This document shows positions 5,718-13,437 of a stretch of 14,861 nt of DNA, piece after piece (within the stretch, counting starts at the first letter, position 1; every line of letters begins with the position of its first letter). Origin of the DNA: Pelagibacteraceae bacterium BACL5 MAG-120820-bin39 (GTDB lineage Bacteria; Pseudomonadota; Alphaproteobacteria; Pelagibacterales; Pelagibacteraceae); the NCBI GenBank assembly GCA_001438335.1, contig LIBV01000014.1:1-14861 (forward strand), given 5' to 3'. A program made the position numbers and the translations under genes. The notes below the pieces were generated by a model. That model searched no databases and was not told the origin of the DNA. It was given only the letters and a program-made list of their open reading frames with translations.

Positions 5718-8296
5718 TTTATTTTTTTTCGCGTTTTTTTGTTTTTCTTGATTTTATCGTATTCTTTTCTTTTCTCAATTAATATTAATGCCTCTTCCAT
5801 TGTGAGTTCTGTAGGGTCTTTTTCCTCAGGAATAGTTGCATTAAGAGATTTGTACTTAATATAAGGTCCATATTGTCCCTTCATAATCCTTACTGGTTTT
5901 TTGTCCTCAGGATGCTCTCCTAAATCTTTAATAATAGATGATGACATCCTACCTGGTTTTGCTTCAGCAATAAGAGTTATTGCTCTATTTAGTCCTAATG
6001 AAAACATTTCTTCTACATTTTCTATTCTTGCTGATTTACTATCACATTTTAAATAAGGACCAAATCTGCCAGTATTTAAAATAATCTCTTTATTATTATC
6101 TGGATTTATACCTAAATCTTTTGGAAGAGAGCATAGAAATTTAGCCTTTTCCAGGTCTATATCTTCTAATGTCAGTCCTTTTGGAATAGAAATATTTTTA
6201 ATATTTTCATTTTCTTTTTTAATTTTCTTTTTTGTTTTTTTCTTTTTTGGCTCAATTAGTTTTTCATCTAGTATTGTTTCATATTGTAGATAAGGCCCAA
6301 ATCTTCCATTTTTTAAATAAATATCATTTCCATTATCATGTTTGCCAATAAATTTTGGTTCAGCTAGCTGAGATTGTGCTGCAGCTTTAGCTTTAGATAG
6401 AGGTCTGGTAAATTTACATTCTGGGTAGTTTGAGCATCCAATAAATGCACCACCCCTAAAACTATTTTTTAAACTTAGTGTCCCTGTTTCACATAATAGA
6501 CAACTTCTACTTATATTGCCATTTTTATCTTTATCAAAAATAAGTTCTCCTAAGCTATCATTTAATAAGTCTAAAACTTCTCTAGTTCTTTTTTCTTTAA
6601 CAATTGTAACATTGTTATTAAAATCTTTCCAAAATAGCTCTAAAACCTTAATCCAACTTTCTTTACCTGTGGTAATGTCATCAAGCTGATCTTCTAGGGA
6701 TGCTGTAAAGTTATAGTCTACATACTTAGAGAATAATTTTTCAAGAAATGCCGATATTAGTTTTCCTCTATCTGTCGGGAAAAATCTTTTATTAATAATT
6801 TCTGCATAGCCTCTATTTGCTATAGTTGATATGATGCTTGCATAAGTGGAAGGTCGACCAATTCCTAATTCTTCTAGTTTTTTAACTAAACTTGCTTCAG
6901 AATATCTTGGTGGTGGTTGGGTAAAGTGTTGTTCATCTAAAAGAGCCTCAATATTAATTGGTCCTTTTTTAACTTCAGGTAATATTGATTCTTCTTCATC
7001 TTTGTTTGGAGTGTTATAAATTTTTAAAAAACCATCAAATTTCATAACAGAACCACTAGCTTTACATATTGTTCTATTATCTTCAGTAGATATTGTAATT
7101 GTATTTCTATCAAATTGAGCTGATTGCATTTGAGAAGATAAAGCTCGACTCCATATTAAATCATAGAGTTTTAATTGATCTGAACTTAAAAATTTTTTAA
7201 CAGAAGAGGGTGATCTATTTATATCTGTCGGCCTTATTGCTTCGTGAGCTTCTTGGGCATTTTTAGCTTTTTTACCGGAATAATTCAACGGTTGATCAGG
7301 TAGGTAATCTCCCCCAAACTCTGATTTGATATATTGTCTAAAAGAAGAAATTGCATCAGCCGATAGATTTGTACCGTCAGTTCTCATATATGTAATTAGA
7401 CCAATTGTTTCTCCCTCTATATCAATACCTTGGTATAATTTTTGAGCAATTTGCATTGTTCTTGAGGTTCCAAATCCTAATCTTCCTGAAGCAACTTGTT
7501 GAAGTGTCGAAGTGGTAAATGGGCCAGATGGATTACGATTTACAATTTTGCTTGAAATATCAGTGATATGAAATTTCTTTTCATTTATTTTGGAAATTGC
7601 ATTTTCTATTTCACTTTTATTTCTAAAAGAAAATTTTTCAATTTTTTGATCATCAATCTGAACAATACTTGCTGTAATCCTATTTTTATCTGTGTCTAAA
7701 AAATTAACAGTTAATGTCCAAAACTCTTCTGGAATAAATGACTCAATTTCATGTTCTCTTTCCGTAATTAGTTTTAAAGCTACTGATTGAACTCGTCCTG
7801 CTGATTTTGATCCAGGCAATTTTGTCCATAGTATTGGGGAAATATTAAATCCAACCAAGTAATCTAAAGCTCTTCTGGCCATATAGGCATCAACAAGTAA
7901 TGGTTCAATTTGTCTTGGGTTCTCTATACCATGAATTACAGCTTTTTTAGTAATTTCATTAAAAACTACTCTTTCAATTTCTTTATCTTTTAAAAGTTTT
8001 TTTTCCTCAAGATATTCTTTTACATGCCAAGCAATTGCTTCACCCTCTCTGTCAGGGTCAGTTGCTAATATTATCTTAGATGAATTTTTTGCTGCATCAG
8101 TTATTTCTTTTAAATATTTTTTTGAAAAACTATCAACTTCCCATTCCATCTTAAAATTCTGATCAGGATCAACAGACCCATTTTTTGAAGGAAGATCTCT
8201 GATGTGTCCATAACTAGCCAAAACTATATATTTATCACCTAAATATTTATTAATTGTTTTTGCTTTTGCAGGACTTTCAACAATGACTAGATTCAT
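5714..8296 (-). CDS. topA: DNA topoisomerase I (type IA) TopA
   Basis: TopA relaxes negative supercoils through a transient 5'-phosphotyrosine link. I place the start at the ATG at 8296 (MNLVIVESPAKAK), the usual N-terminus, rather than an in-frame TTG at 8302. This gives 860 residues. The Toprim domain covers about 1-115, with E7 and the metal-binding Asp pair in ATDPDREGE (D80, D82). The catalytic tyrosine is Y303 in LITYMRTDG. QEAHEAIRPTD and GIGRPSTYASI mark the core. The C-terminal region has one four-Cys zinc ribbon (C599, C602, C621, C627), then three GRFGPY-type repeats (about 664, 743 and 807) and a Lys-rich tail that may bind DNA. E. coli has more zinc ribbons; the one-ribbon plus repeats form is common in other bacteria. 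It follows plsY by 37 bp and overlaps the next gene by 4 nt. Confidence 0.96.
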   Translation of the reverse strand: MNLVIVESPAKAKTINKYLGDKYIVLASYGHIRDLPSKNGSVDPDQNFKMEWEVDSFSKKYLKEITDAAKNSSKIILATDPDREGEAIAWHVKEYLEEKKLLKDKEIERVVFNEITKKAVIHGIENPRQIEPLLVDAYMARRALDYLVGFNISPILWTKLPGSKSAGRVQSVALKLITEREHEIESFIPEEFWTLTVNFLDTDKNRITASIVQIDDQKIEKFSFRNKSEIENAISKINEKKFHITDISSKIVNRNPSGPFTTSTLQQVASGRLGFGTSRTMQIAQKLYQGIDIEGETIGLITYMRTDGTNLSADAISSFRQYIKSEFGGDYLPDQPLNYSGKKAKNAQEAHEAIRPTDINRSPSSVKKFLSSDQLKLYDLIWSRALSSQMQSAQFDRNTITISTEDNRTICKASGSVMKFDGFLKIYNTPNKDEEESILPEVKKGPINIEALLDEQHFTQPPPRYSEASLVKKLEELGIGRPSTYASIISTIANRGYAEIINKRFFPTDRGKLISAFLEKLFSKYVDYNFTASLEDQLDDITTGKESWIKVLELFWKDFNNNVTIVKEKRTREVLDLLNDSLGELIFDKDKNGNISRSCLLCETGTLSLKNSFRGGAFIGCSNYPECKFTRPLSKAKAAAQSQLAEPKFIGKHDNGNDIYLKNGRFGPYLQYETILDEKLIEPKKKKTKKKIKKENENIKNISIPKGLTLEDIDLEKAKFLCSLPKDLGINPDNNKEIILNTGRFGPYLKCDSKSARIENVEEMFSLGLNRAITLIAEAKPGRMSSSIIKDLGEHPEDKKPVRIMKGQYGPYIKYKSLNATIPEEKDPTELTMEEALILIEKRKEYDKIKKNKKTRKKIK

Positions 8297-8333
8297 AATC
8301 AAACAAACTACTCAAAAGACTCTGATAGTCAAA

Positions 8334-8912
8334 TTAATAAATTTTTGTCTTAGTTTCTTCTTGATTTTTCAATCGTTTGACATTTTCACGGTGAGTATAA
8401 AAAATAAGAACAAACATTATTAAAAAGAAACTCAATCCATTAGTGTTGCCACTAATATATAAATAAACTGGTATTGAAAACGAAGCTATTAGTGACGACA
8501 AAGAGGAATATTTTGACAGAAAAAAAATAATTAACCAATTACTTACAAAAATAAATCCATAAATAAAATTGATTGAAAATAAAATTCCAAGATATGTTGC
8601 TACTCCTTTGCCACCTTTAAATTTTAACCAAATTGGAAATACGTGTCCTAAAAATGCAGATAAAGAAGCAAGATATATTAAATCTGGATAATTATTTTTT
8701 ACGTAAAGTATTGGTATTATAGCTTTTGCAATATCGAGTATAAGTGTTGAATACCCTAAAAACTTATTACCTGTTCTTAGAGCATTGGTTGCTCCTATAT
8801 TTCCTGATCCAATATTTCTAATATCTTGTTTTAAAAATAATTTTGTAAGAATAAATCCAAAAGGTATTGACCCCATTAGATAAGAGACAAAACTTACTAA
8901 AAAAAATTCCAT
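8334..8912 (-). CDS. plsY: Acyl-phosphate:glycerol-3-phosphate acyltransferase PlsY
   Basis: PlsY is a polytopic inner-membrane enzyme that acylates position 1 of glycerol-3-phosphate using acyl-phosphate made by PlsX, the first step of phospholipid synthesis. The 192-residue protein is almost wholly hydrophobic, with about five to seven membrane segments. The three catalytic/binding motifs are present: GSIPFGFI (14-21), GSGNIGATN (35-43, glycerol-3-phosphate site) and KFKGGKGVAT (97-106, acyl-phosphate site). HREN (174-177) near the C-terminus is also typical. Its ATG shares one base with the pyrC-like stop (TAATG), so it is translationally coupled to the pyrimidine genes upstream. In many alphaproteobacteria dprA follows next; here topA follows directly. 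Confidence 0.95.
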   Translation of the reverse strand: MEFFLVSFVSYLMGSIPFGFILTKLFLKQDIRNIGSGNIGATNALRTGNKFLGYSTLILDIAKAIIPILYVKNNYPDLIYLASLSAFLGHVFPIWLKFKGGKGVATYLGILFSINFIYGFIFVSNWLIIFFLSKYSSLSSLIASFSIPVYLYISGNTNGLSFFLIMFVLIFYTHRENVKRLKNQEETKTKIY

Positions 8913-10201
8913 TATTGCAACCTAAATAACTCTTTTCCTCTGACAAATGTGCTAGTTACTTTACCTTGTAATTTTTTATTCTCTATTGAAGTATTTTTTG
9001 ACTTTGAGATTAATTTTTCTTTTTTTACAATCCAGGGTTTATTTATATCAACAATACTAAAATCAGCATCAGCGCCAATTGAAAGATTACCTTTATTAAT
9101 TTTTAAAATTTTTGCAGGATTTGATGTTAGGGCTTTAATAATTGTTTCCAATTTAACAGAACCATTATGATAAAGTTCTAAACTTAATGATAGTAACGTT
9201 TCAATACCAGAAGCACCAGTGGCTGCTTGAGCAAATGTTAATCTTTTAGACTCTTCATCTTCAGGTTTATGATCAGAAACTATAACATCTATTATTTCAT
9301 CTTTTAAAGCATTTACCAGTGAAACCCTATCTTCCTCTGTTCTTAAAGGAGGTGATAATTTTAAAAAAGTTCTAAAGTCACCTATATCATTTTCATTTAA
9401 AGAGAGATTATTAATTGAAACACCGCAAGTAAATTTAATTTTTTCTTTACGCTGTTTAATTACCTCTACTGATTTTTCAGATGATATTTGTGAAATATGA
9501 TATCTACACTTAATATTTTCTAGAAGTGTTAAGTCTCTTTCTATAATTATTCTTTCTGCCACATCTGGTATACCTGCTAATCCAAGTTTAGTTGCAATTA
9601 TCCCAGAATTTATCATTCCATTTTTTGATAGATCTAAATCTTCTGCATGCTGCATGATTAAGCTACCTAGATCTTTAGCTGAATTCATAATTCTTGACAT
9701 TAACTGTGTATTTTGAATTGTTCTTATTCCATCAGTAAATGCAATTATCCCTTTTTTTTGAAGCAAACCAAATTCAGTCATATTTGTTCCTTCAATATTT
9801 TTAGTTAAAGATGCGCATGGAAAAATATTAATCATAGATTTATCTCTTCCACGTCTTTTTAAAAAATCAACGATTGAAACATTGTCAATAATGGGGTCGG
9901 TATTAGGCATAGTAACTACTGAAGTTACCCCCCCTGAGAGAGCAGCATTACTAAGAGTTCTAAAATTTTCTTTATATTCGTACCCAGGCTCACCAACAAA
10001 TACTCTCATATCAACTATTCCCGGGAAAATATATTTACCATTTAAATCAATTGGCTTTTCTCTAGTTGGTAAATTATTTATATTTACTTTTTTTCCTATT
10101 GCTTCAATTTTACCATCTTCACTAACAATTAATCCACCAAGCTCATTTAGAGAATTATGAGGATCTATTATATTTGCATTTATAAAATATTGTTTCTTCA
10201 T
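8912..10201 (-). CDS. pyrC: Dihydroorotase-like protein, probably non-catalytic (PyrC' type)
   Basis: This 429-residue protein has the length and fold marks of class I dihydroorotase, which closes carbamoyl-aspartate to dihydroorotate in pyrimidine synthesis. The family's metal-binding HxH near the N-terminus is absent: where GxxDxHxHxREPG is expected, the sequence reads GIVDMRVFVGEPG, so R66 and F68 replace the two His, and the Arg before EPG is Gly. The other expected positions survive: D157 (FTDG, one Asp short of the usual DDG), H185 (QHAED), H235 (YHISQ) and D310 (SDHKP). Losing HxH while keeping the fold is the pattern of the inactive PyrC' subunits that assemble with PyrB in Pseudomonas. 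It lies 4 bp after pyrB and overlaps plsY by 1 nt. I infer a structural partner of aspartate transcarbamoylase, with the active dihydroorotase encoded elsewhere. Family assignment is sure; catalytic status is inferred. Confidence 0.9.
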   Translation of the reverse strand: MKKQYFINANIIDPHNSLNELGGLIVSEDGKIEAIGKKVNINNLPTREKPIDLNGKYIFPGIVDMRVFVGEPGYEYKENFRTLSNAALSGGVTSVVTMPNTDPIIDNVSIVDFLKRRGRDKSMINIFPCASLTKNIEGTNMTEFGLLQKKGIIAFTDGIRTIQNTQLMSRIMNSAKDLGSLIMQHAEDLDLSKNGMINSGIIATKLGLAGIPDVAERIIIERDLTLLENIKCRYHISQISSEKSVEVIKQRKEKIKFTCGVSINNLSLNENDIGDFRTFLKLSPPLRTEEDRVSLVNALKDEIIDVIVSDHKPEDEESKRLTFAQAATGASGIETLLSLSLELYHNGSVKLETIIKALTSNPAKILKINKGNLSIGADADFSIVDINKPWIVKKEKLISKSKNTSIENKKLQGKVTSTFVRGKELFRLQ

Positions 10202-10205
10202 TTAT

Positions 10206-11147
10206 TTATTCACAAAAAATTTTCAAACATGCCATCCTTACAGCTACGCCTAGTTCAACTTGTTCTTTAATTACACTTTTATTAATATCGTCCGCTAATT
10301 TTGTGTCTATCTCAATACCTCTATTCATAGGTCCTGGATGCATTATCAGTGCATCACTTTTTGCATAATCAAGTTTATCTGGAGTTAAACCATAGTATTC
10401 ATAATATTCTCGGTTTGATGAAAGGAAAGAGCTGGTCATTCTTTCATTTTGTAATCTAAGCATCATCACAATGTCACAATCTTTTAAACCTTTCTTCATA
10501 TCTGTAAAAGTATTCACACCAAATTTTTCAATTTCTTTAGGCATTAAATTTGTTGGTGCAATTATATTCACTTCTGCTCCAAGCATGTTTAATAAGTAAA
10601 TATTTGATCGAGCGACTCTTGAATGTAGAATGTCGCCACATATAGCTATTTTTAATCCTTCGATTTTTTTTTTTCTATTAATTATTGTTAATGCGTCAAG
10701 CAAAGCTTGAGTGGGGTGTTCTCGTCTACCATCGCCAGCATTGAGAACGGCACAATTTACTTTTTGAGATAACAGGTTACACGCACCTGAATCTTGATGC
10801 CTTATTACAATAATATCTGGATGCATAGCATTCAATGTCATCGCAGTATCAATTAAAGTTTCACCTTTTTTAATGGCAGAATTATTTATATTCATAGACA
10901 TTACGTCTGCACCAAGTCTTTTTCCAGCTAACTCAAACGAGCTTTGAGTTCTAGTAGAGGGCTCAAAAAATAAATTAATTTGAGTTTTACCTCTTAAGAC
11001 ATTTAATTTTTTATTTTTACTTTGATTCAATTTAATGAACCCTTGAGATTCATCTAATATTAGATGAACATCATTAATTGACAAATCCTGTATACCTAGC
11101 AAATGTTTTTGTGAGATTTTAATAGCTTTATTGGTTTTAGTTGCCAT
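10206..11147 (-). CDS. pyrB: Aspartate carbamoyltransferase catalytic subunit PyrB
   Basis: PyrB joins carbamoyl phosphate to aspartate, the committed step of pyrimidine synthesis. From the ATG at 11147 the protein has 313 residues, a normal length. An in-frame TTG at 11186 would add 13 residues. I prefer the ATG because the added stretch does not look like the usual N-terminus, but this is not settled. Active-site motifs are complete: FFEPSTRTQSSFE (carbamoyl-phosphate loop STRT at 64-67), HPTQALLD (H144) and MHPGPMNRG (HPGP at 270-273). SRVARSN is also typical. No pyrI regulatory gene is present. The next gene, 4 bp away, is the HxH-less dihydroorotase homologue, which suggests a PyrB-PyrC' complex. 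The gene lies 42 bp after ruvX. Confidence 0.95.
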   Translation of the reverse strand: MATKTNKAIKISQKHLLGIQDLSINDVHLILDESQGFIKLNQSKNKKLNVLRGKTQINLFFEPSTRTQSSFELAGKRLGADVMSMNINNSAIKKGETLIDTAMTLNAMHPDIIVIRHQDSGACNLLSQKVNCAVLNAGDGRREHPTQALLDALTIINRKKKIEGLKIAICGDILHSRVARSNIYLLNMLGAEVNIIAPTNLMPKEIEKFGVNTFTDMKKGLKDCDIVMMLRLQNERMTSSFLSSNREYYEYYGLTPDKLDYAKSDALIMHPGPMNRGIEIDTKLADDINKSVIKEQVELGVAVRMACLKIFCE

Positions 11148-11189
11148 TAAAACCAACTCTATAACTATATTATGCTCGGATGGCAAGTA

Positions 11190-11645
11190 TTAATTATTTA
11201 GAAAATCTAGCGCTCCCTGTAGAATAAAAGCTGCAGCACTTTGATCTATATTTTTTTCTCTTTTACTGACATTAACATCTAATTGACTGGAGATATTAAA
11301 TGCTCCAACTGTAGATAATCTCTCATCCCACAAACAAATAGGTATATCTATTTTATTACTAATATTTGAACTTACATCGTTTACAGATTGAGCAGATCTT
11401 CCTAAGGAACCATCCATGTTAATTGGATTTCCAATAATAATACCTTTAATATCATATTCATTAATTATTTCTTTAAGCTTATCAATTAAATCATTGGTAT
11501 TAGTTTTTAAAATTGTTTTAAATGGAGTTGCTATAGACTGTTTTTCATCTGATATTGATACCCCGATTCTTTTTGAACCAAGATCTAGACCCAGTAATCT
11601 ACATTTATTAGTCTGTTTTTTTTTAAATTCTTCTAAGGTCATCAT
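11190..11645 (-). CDS. ruvX: RuvX/YqgF family RNase H-fold protein (Holliday junction resolvase-like; 16S rRNA processing)
   Basis: The 151-residue protein has all RuvX/YqgF marks: LGLDLGSKRIGVSISD (D21), GNPINMDGSLGRSAQSV (72-88), LWDERLST (E108) and a C-terminal DQSAAAFILQGALD (D134). The Asp/Glu/Asp set fits the RNase H-like active site. In E. coli YqgF takes part in 5' maturation of 16S rRNA; other homologues cut Holliday junctions, so the in vivo role is left open. Two ATG codons stand in tandem (11645 and 11642), and either could start translation. It is the first gene of the minus-strand run that continues into pyrB, and its start lies 50 bp from the divergent gatC. Confidence 0.93.
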   Translation of the reverse strand: MMTLEEFKKKQTNKCRLLGLDLGSKRIGVSISDEKQSIATPFKTILKTNTNDLIDKLKEIINEYDIKGIIIGNPINMDGSLGRSAQSVNDVSSNISNKIDIPICLWDERLSTVGAFNISSQLDVNVSKREKNIDQSAAAFILQGALDFLNN

Positions 11646-11695
11646 ATTGTATATTTTAAACTTAAGTGATAGTTTGCGTCATATTTAAATATCAT
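11646..11695. promoter_or_regulatory. Divergent promoter region between ruvX operon and gatCAB
   Basis: On the minus strand ATGACG (11682-11677) and TAAAAT (11658-11653) are separated by 18 nt and match sigma-70 boxes at 4/6 and 5/6 positions. This would start transcription at or within a few bases of the ruvX ATG, giving a nearly leaderless mRNA. On the plus strand I see only weak boxes (for example TTAAAC at 11656-11661) before gatC. Assigned by eye; no operator or riboswitch is apparent in the 50 bp. Confidence 0.4.
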
Positions 11696-11983
11696 ATGAG
11701 CATAGATCTTAAAACAATAAAGCATATTTCAAAGTTATCTAGAATATCAGTAGATGATAAAAAAGCTGAAAAACTAGCAGGTGATTTAAACTCAATATTT
11801 GATTTTATTGAAAAATTAAGTGAACTTAAAACTGATAATGTTCAACCTCTAACATCTGTAGCAGAAACTACTCTAAAATTAAGACCAGATGAAATTAAAA
11901 GTAAAAATATAAGAGAACAAATTCTTAAAAATTCTCCTGCTGATAATGAAGATTTTTTTGTAGTTCCTAAAGTAGTAGAATAA
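11696..11983 (+). CDS. gatC: Asp-tRNA(Asn)/Glu-tRNA(Gln) amidotransferase subunit C
   Basis: GatC is the small subunit that wraps around GatA and holds the GatA-GatB interface together. I start at the ATG at 11696 (MSIDLKTIKHISKLSRISV), giving 95 residues, the normal length. An upstream in-frame GTG at 11666 would add ten residues without family resemblance and would reach deep into the short promoter region. The N-terminal helix IKHISKLSRI, the central LNSIFDFIEKL and the extended LKTDNVQPLTSV with LRPDE are typical. The last base of its TAA stop is the first base of the gatA ATG (TAATG at 11981-11985), so it is coupled to gatA. Confidence 0.93.
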   Translation: MSIDLKTIKHISKLSRISVDDKKAEKLAGDLNSIFDFIEKLSELKTDNVQPLTSVAETTLKLRPDEIKSKNIREQILKNSPADNEDFFVVPKVVE

Positions 11984-13437
11984 TGTCAGATATAACAAAA
12001 CAATCTTTAAATTCATTAATTAAAAATATTAAAGAGAAAAAACTCTCTTCTTATGAGATTACTAAATCTTTTGTAGAAAGATCTGAAAAATCAAAAAAAC
12101 TCAACGCTTATATAACGGAAGATTTTTCTAATGCTCTTGTTAAAGCTAAAAAATTTGATGATAGTCCAAATTTTGATTTAAAATTACCAGGCATACCTAT
12201 AGCTGTAAAAGATTTGTTTTGTACAAATGGAATTAAAACTACAGCAGCAAGTAAAATTTTAAATAATTTTATTCCAACATATGAATCTACTGTGACACAA
12301 AACATTTGGGATGAAGGTGGAATACTATTAGGAAAATTAAACTGCGATGAGTTTGCTATGGGTTCTTCAAATGAAACTAGTTATTTTGGAAATGTGCAAA
12401 ATCCAATTGATGAAAATTTGGTTCCAGGTGGTTCTTCAGGCGGCTCTGCAGCTGCTGTTTCTGGCCAACTAACTCCGGTTACAATTGGAACTGATACAGG
12501 GGGTTCTATTAGACAACCTGCGTCTTTTACAGGTACAGTGGGTTTAAAGCCTACTTATGGAAGTTGCTCAAGATATGGAATAGTAGCTTTTGCCTCATCC
12601 TTAGATCAAGCTGGTCCTATGGCACAAAATGTTGAAGATTGTGCTTTATTACAAGAGGTTATTAGCACTTATGATCCCAAAGACTCTACTTCAATCGATT
12701 TTAAAAGAAATCAATACAGAAAAGAACTTTCAAAAAATATCAAAGGAAAAAAAATTGGGATCCCCAAAGAGTACAGAGTTGATGGAATGCCAAAAGAAAT
12801 TGAAGAATTATGGCAAAAAGGCATTCAACATATAAAAAATTGTGGGGCTGAAATCGTTGACATCTCACTTCCTCATACTTCATATGCTTTACCTACTTAT
12901 TATATTGTTGCTCCAGCAGAAGCCTCTTCAAACCTTGCTAGATATGATGGTGTTAAATATGGCTTTAGATCAGAAGGTTATAATTTAATTGATATGTATG
13001 AAAAAACTAGATCAGAAGGATTTGGTTCTGAAGTTCAACGAAGAATAATGATTGGTACCTATGTTTTGTCATCAGGCTATTATGATGCTTACTATTTAAA
13101 GGCCCAAAAGGTTAGAAGATTAATAAAAAGTGATTTTGATGAAGCTTATAAACTTGTAGATGCAATTTTAACTCCATCGACCCCAAGTTCAGCTTTTAAA
13201 ATAGGTGAAAAAAAAGACGATCCAATTTCAATGTATCTTAATGATATTTTTACAGTACCTGTAAACCTAGCAGGACTGCCCGCCATTTCTATACCAGCTG
13301 GACATGATGCCAAAGGTTATCCTTTAGGACTTCAAATAATAGGTAAAGCTTTTGCTGAACAGGAAATTCTAGATATAGCTTATGCCATGGAAGAAAAAAT
13401 TGAATTTAAAAATAAAATTAACGACTGGTGGATGTAG
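11983..13437 (+). CDS. gatA: Asp-tRNA(Asn)/Glu-tRNA(Gln) amidotransferase subunit A (glutaminase/amidase)
   Basis: GatA releases ammonia from glutamine and passes it to GatB, which amidates mischarged Glu-tRNA(Gln) or Asp-tRNA(Asn). The 484-residue protein carries the full amidase signature. The Ser-cisSer-Lys triad is visible as K76 (GIPIAVKD), S151 (first Ser of GGSSGGSAAA) and S175 (GTDTGGSIRQP), with the expected 24-residue Ser-Ser spacing. GLKPTYGSCSRYG and the C-terminal AGLPAISIPAG with PLGLQIIGK are also typical. The gene sits between gatC (1-nt overlap) and gatB (1-nt overlap). The set is expected in alphaproteobacteria, which generally lack a glutaminyl-tRNA synthetase and depend on this route for Gln-tRNA. 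Confidence 0.97.
   Translation: MSDITKQSLNSLIKNIKEKKLSSYEITKSFVERSEKSKKLNAYITEDFSNALVKAKKFDDSPNFDLKLPGIPIAVKDLFCTNGIKTTAASKILNNFIPTYESTVTQNIWDEGGILLGKLNCDEFAMGSSNETSYFGNVQNPIDENLVPGGSSGGSAAAVSGQLTPVTIGTDTGGSIRQPASFTGTVGLKPTYGSCSRYGIVAFASSLDQAGPMAQNVEDCALLQEVISTYDPKDSTSIDFKRNQYRKELSKNIKGKKIGIPKEYRVDGMPKEIEELWQKGIQHIKNCGAEIVDISLPHTSYALPTYYIVAPAEASSNLARYDGVKYGFRSEGYNLIDMYEKTRSEGFGSEVQRRIMIGTYVLSSGYYDAYYLKAQKVRRLIKSDFDEAYKLVDAILTPSTPSSAFKIGEKKDDPISMYLNDIFTVPVNLAGLPAISIPAGHDAKGYPLGLQIIGKAFAEQEILDIAYAMEEKIEFKNKINDWWM

Noticed and set aside
8297..8302. TTG start of topA two codons upstream of the ATG
   Set aside because: The ATG at 8296 gives the conserved MNLVIVESPAKAK N-terminus.
8318..8330. Small inverted repeat GACT-N5-AGTC between topA and plsY
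   Set aside because: Only four base pairs, with mismatched flanks and no T run; not a credible terminator or operator.
11666..11695. GTG-started N-terminal extension of gatC
   Set aside because: The ten extra residues do not resemble GatC and would use most of the 50-bp promoter region; the ATG at 11696 gives the normal length.
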